Source: Reticulitermes lucifugus (Eukaryota; Arthropoda; Insecta; Blattodea; Rhinotermitidae). From it: a DNA stretch of 59,613 nt. How positions within the stretch are numbered: position 1 is the first letter of the stretch; every line of letters starts with the position of its first letter. Where the stretch lies: NCBI GenBank assembly GCA_026260175.1, contig JAKCWW010000391.1, positions 46,564 to 106,176 on the forward strand. Reading direction: 5' to 3'. The notes beneath the pieces were generated by a model, which was given only the letters and a program-made list of their open reading frames with translations, made no database searches and was not told the DNA's origin. The translations under genes were made by a program, and so were the position numbers. Shown here piece by piece: positions 59,201 to 59,613 of the stretch.

Positions 59201-59613
59201 TCTGGGTATGTACTTCCAGCTGTTATGAACGTGGTTAACTTCAAGGGAGATCTGTGTGCTGATTTGTTTGCTGTCTGTAGAAGAATTTAGAAAGAGCTTC
59301 ATGGCATATCGTACACTGCACATCAGAGTGGCAGCAACGGGTGGCATTTGCAAGTGTTTGCAAATCATATTTAGAGTACAGAGCCTTTTATTTTCATTGT
59401 GGGGCCGTGTGCTATGGAGTGGATGACACTGTTGCTGCAAAGTGACCATTGATGCTACCCACTCTGCAGCGCTCAGTAGCATACTACTTGGGTCATTTCA
59501 GAAGTTTTGTGTATGATTTTGTTGTAATAACAAAATACTAGATAAAAATGCTATTGATATTCCTGAATGCTTACACATATGTCCTCTACTCAATGTAATC
59601 ACCAGCACTGTCC
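52734..59613 (+). CDS. VPS50: Syndetin / VPS50 (CCDC132), 5' part, runs off the window
   Basis: VPS50 is the specific subunit of the EARP tethering complex (with VPS51, VPS52 and VPS53), which recycles cargo from endosomes to the plasma membrane and serves dense-core vesicle sorting. Exons: 52734..52778, 52931..53143, 54723..54859, 55689..55866, 56541..56729, 57580..57813, 58881..59007. All are GT-AG and phase-consistent, giving about 374 residues of an expected 950 or so. Diagnostic segments are [88 protein letters not shown] and [14 protein letters not shown]. These cover the N-terminal coiled coil (Vps54-N-like) and the first part of the helical rods. The last exon ends in phase 1 and the next lies beyond the window. 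Intron 3 holds a short minus-strand-like AT-rich tract; intron 4 holds a TCC tract. Confidence 0.95.
52931..53143 (+). CDS. VPS50: VPS50 exon 2
   Basis: 71 codons, [17 protein letters not shown] through [19 protein letters not shown], matching ELINSIEQVYFSVDSFD of the family. Acceptor CTGACAG, donor GTACAT. Confidence 0.92.
53258..53306. repeat. (CATA)n/(TA)n microsatellite
   Basis: CATACATA units flank a (TA)n run in VPS50 intron 2; self-complementary. Confidence 0.95.
53824..54270 (-). pseudogene. LINE reverse transcriptase C-terminal fragment (minus strand)
   Basis: Reads [32 protein letters not shown] and [20 protein letters not shown], corresponding to the post-RT segment of Jockey-type LINEs. 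It diverges from the plus-strand copy at 49529, so it is a different family member. Lies in VPS50 intron 2, antisense to the gene. Confidence 0.7.
54250..54610 (-). repeat. Repeat D, copy 2, split by a family A insertion
   Basis: TTTGACTCAAAG at 54359-54370 and TTTGAAGAAAATGTTATGTG at 54543-54562 are contiguous in copy 1 (45742-45785). Between them lies inverted family A sequence (GCAGAGGTATAGCTCCATTC, CTTGGTGCTAGATGG). Confidence 0.55.
54723..54859 (+). CDS. VPS50: VPS50 exon 3
   Basis: [20 protein letters not shown] and [18 protein letters not shown], to EEFAR. Acceptor TTTTTGCAG, donor GTTAGA in phase 2. This coiled-coil segment aligns residue by residue with vertebrate syndetin. Confidence 0.93.
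54860..55688 (+). other. VPS50 intron 3
   Basis: AT-rich; 55185-55230 resembles the dispersed hammerhead-core family (GGAACATACTTCCTCCACCT, TATGGAGGCAG). No exon was seen. Confidence 0.7.
55689..55866 (+). CDS. VPS50: VPS50 exon 4
   Basis: [20 protein letters not shown] through [11 protein letters not shown]. The acceptor is TTATGTAG at 55688, not the later CTGAAG: only this one restores the split Arg and gives the same spacing to the conserved CREGRRDLN as in vertebrates. Donor GTGAGC. Confidence 0.92.
56023..56104. repeat. Polypyrimidine (TCC)n tract
   Basis: About 80 nt of almost pure C/T in VPS50 intron 4; TCCTCC units with mirror symmetry in parts. Confidence 0.95.
56541..56729 (+). 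CDS. VPS50: VPS50 exon 5
   Basis: 63 codons, [20 protein letters not shown] through [10 protein letters not shown], phase 0 at both ends. Acceptor GTGGCAG, donor GTATGG. Confidence 0.94.
57100..57200 (+). repeat. Dispersed hammerhead-core family, copy 5
   Basis: ACCCTGAAGCTGAAGGCACA, TGTTCCTTCAAAATGTTGGG and TAGCATCACATTCCAGAAGA. Confidence 0.6.
57290..57495 (+). repeat. Dispersed hammerhead-core family, copy 6 (longest)
   Basis: Runs from GGTTCTCACTGCTGTGAATG through TGTTACCTCCACCTTCAGCG, CTGCTGATGATGAGGGCAGC, AAAACGTTGGTAACTGTG and CATCACATCTCAGAGGACTG. Sits directly before the acceptor of VPS50 exon 6. Confidence 0.65.
57580..57813 (+). CDS. VPS50: VPS50 exon 6
   Basis: 78 codons, [20 protein letters not shown] through KKEYNQLCQ, phase 0 at both ends. 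It has a short insertion ([18 protein letters not shown]) relative to vertebrates. Acceptor TTTCCAG, donor GTTGGT. Confidence 0.94.
57814..58880 (+). other. VPS50 intron 6
   Basis: No exon recognised; 58555-58610 has a short fragment of the dispersed family (CCTGCTGCCTCCATGAATAG). Confidence 0.7.
58881..59007 (+). CDS. VPS50: VPS50 exon 7 (last in window)
   Basis: [40 protein letters not shown] and SA, ending at donor GTGAGG in phase 1. Acceptor GTGTGGCAG. The rest of the gene is beyond position 59613; 59008-59613 is intron with no recognised exon. Confidence 0.93.
59008..59613 (+). other. VPS50 intron 7, truncated by the window edge
   Basis: Begins with donor GTGAGG. No downstream VPS50 exon was recognised before the end. 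Confidence 0.7.

Overview
Eukaryotic, almost certainly insect, genomic DNA. Three conserved genes are broken by GT–AG introns, the sequence is AT-rich, and dense interspersed repeats fill the introns and spacers. The repeat styles (tRNA-headed SINE-like units, LINE tails ending in DRDRWRALVNAVMNL-type codons, mariner, many foldback elements) suggest a cockroach or termite (Blattodea). That placement is an inference; the protein genes alone only say insect. There is one assembly gap (39924-40243).

Layout. (1) 1-11807: no recognisable host exon; a minisatellite, SINE-like repeats, LINE tail fragments and a decayed mariner transposase. (2) 11808-26621, plus strand: a complete eight-exon gene for the G-protein beta subunit of the Gbeta13F/GNB1 type, reconstructed to exactly 340 residues, with a 7-kb first intron and probably a long 3' UTR reaching a polyadenylation signal near 30090. 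(3) 33177-46892, minus strand: DNAAF1 (LRRC50), a cytoplasmic assembly factor for axonemal dynein arms, with nine exons found and a long, repetitive, charged C-terminal tail. (4) 47765-51662, minus strand: a probable small two-exon gene of unknown function, with a LINE-rich intron. (5) 52734 to beyond the right edge, plus strand: the 5' part of VPS50 (syndetin), a subunit of the EARP endosomal-recycling tether; seven exons (about 374 residues) are present. The small unknown gene and VPS50 start head to head about 1.07 kb apart.

The three recognised genes act in unrelated processes (G-protein signalling, ciliary dynein assembly, endosome recycling), so no operon-like logic is expected.

The most interesting non-gene signal is a set of foldback (inverted-repeat) elements at 19563-19773, 31455-32026, 36046-36231, 39815-40611 and 40727-41281. 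The arms of each carry a hammerhead-ribozyme-like core in the order stem I, CTGANGA, hairpin, GAAA, tiny hairpin, TA, stem I. A second, dispersed family (12648, 20781, 42966, 57403) carries the same core order. I interpret these as remnants of Penelope-like or related retroelements with hammerhead motifs; this has not been tested.
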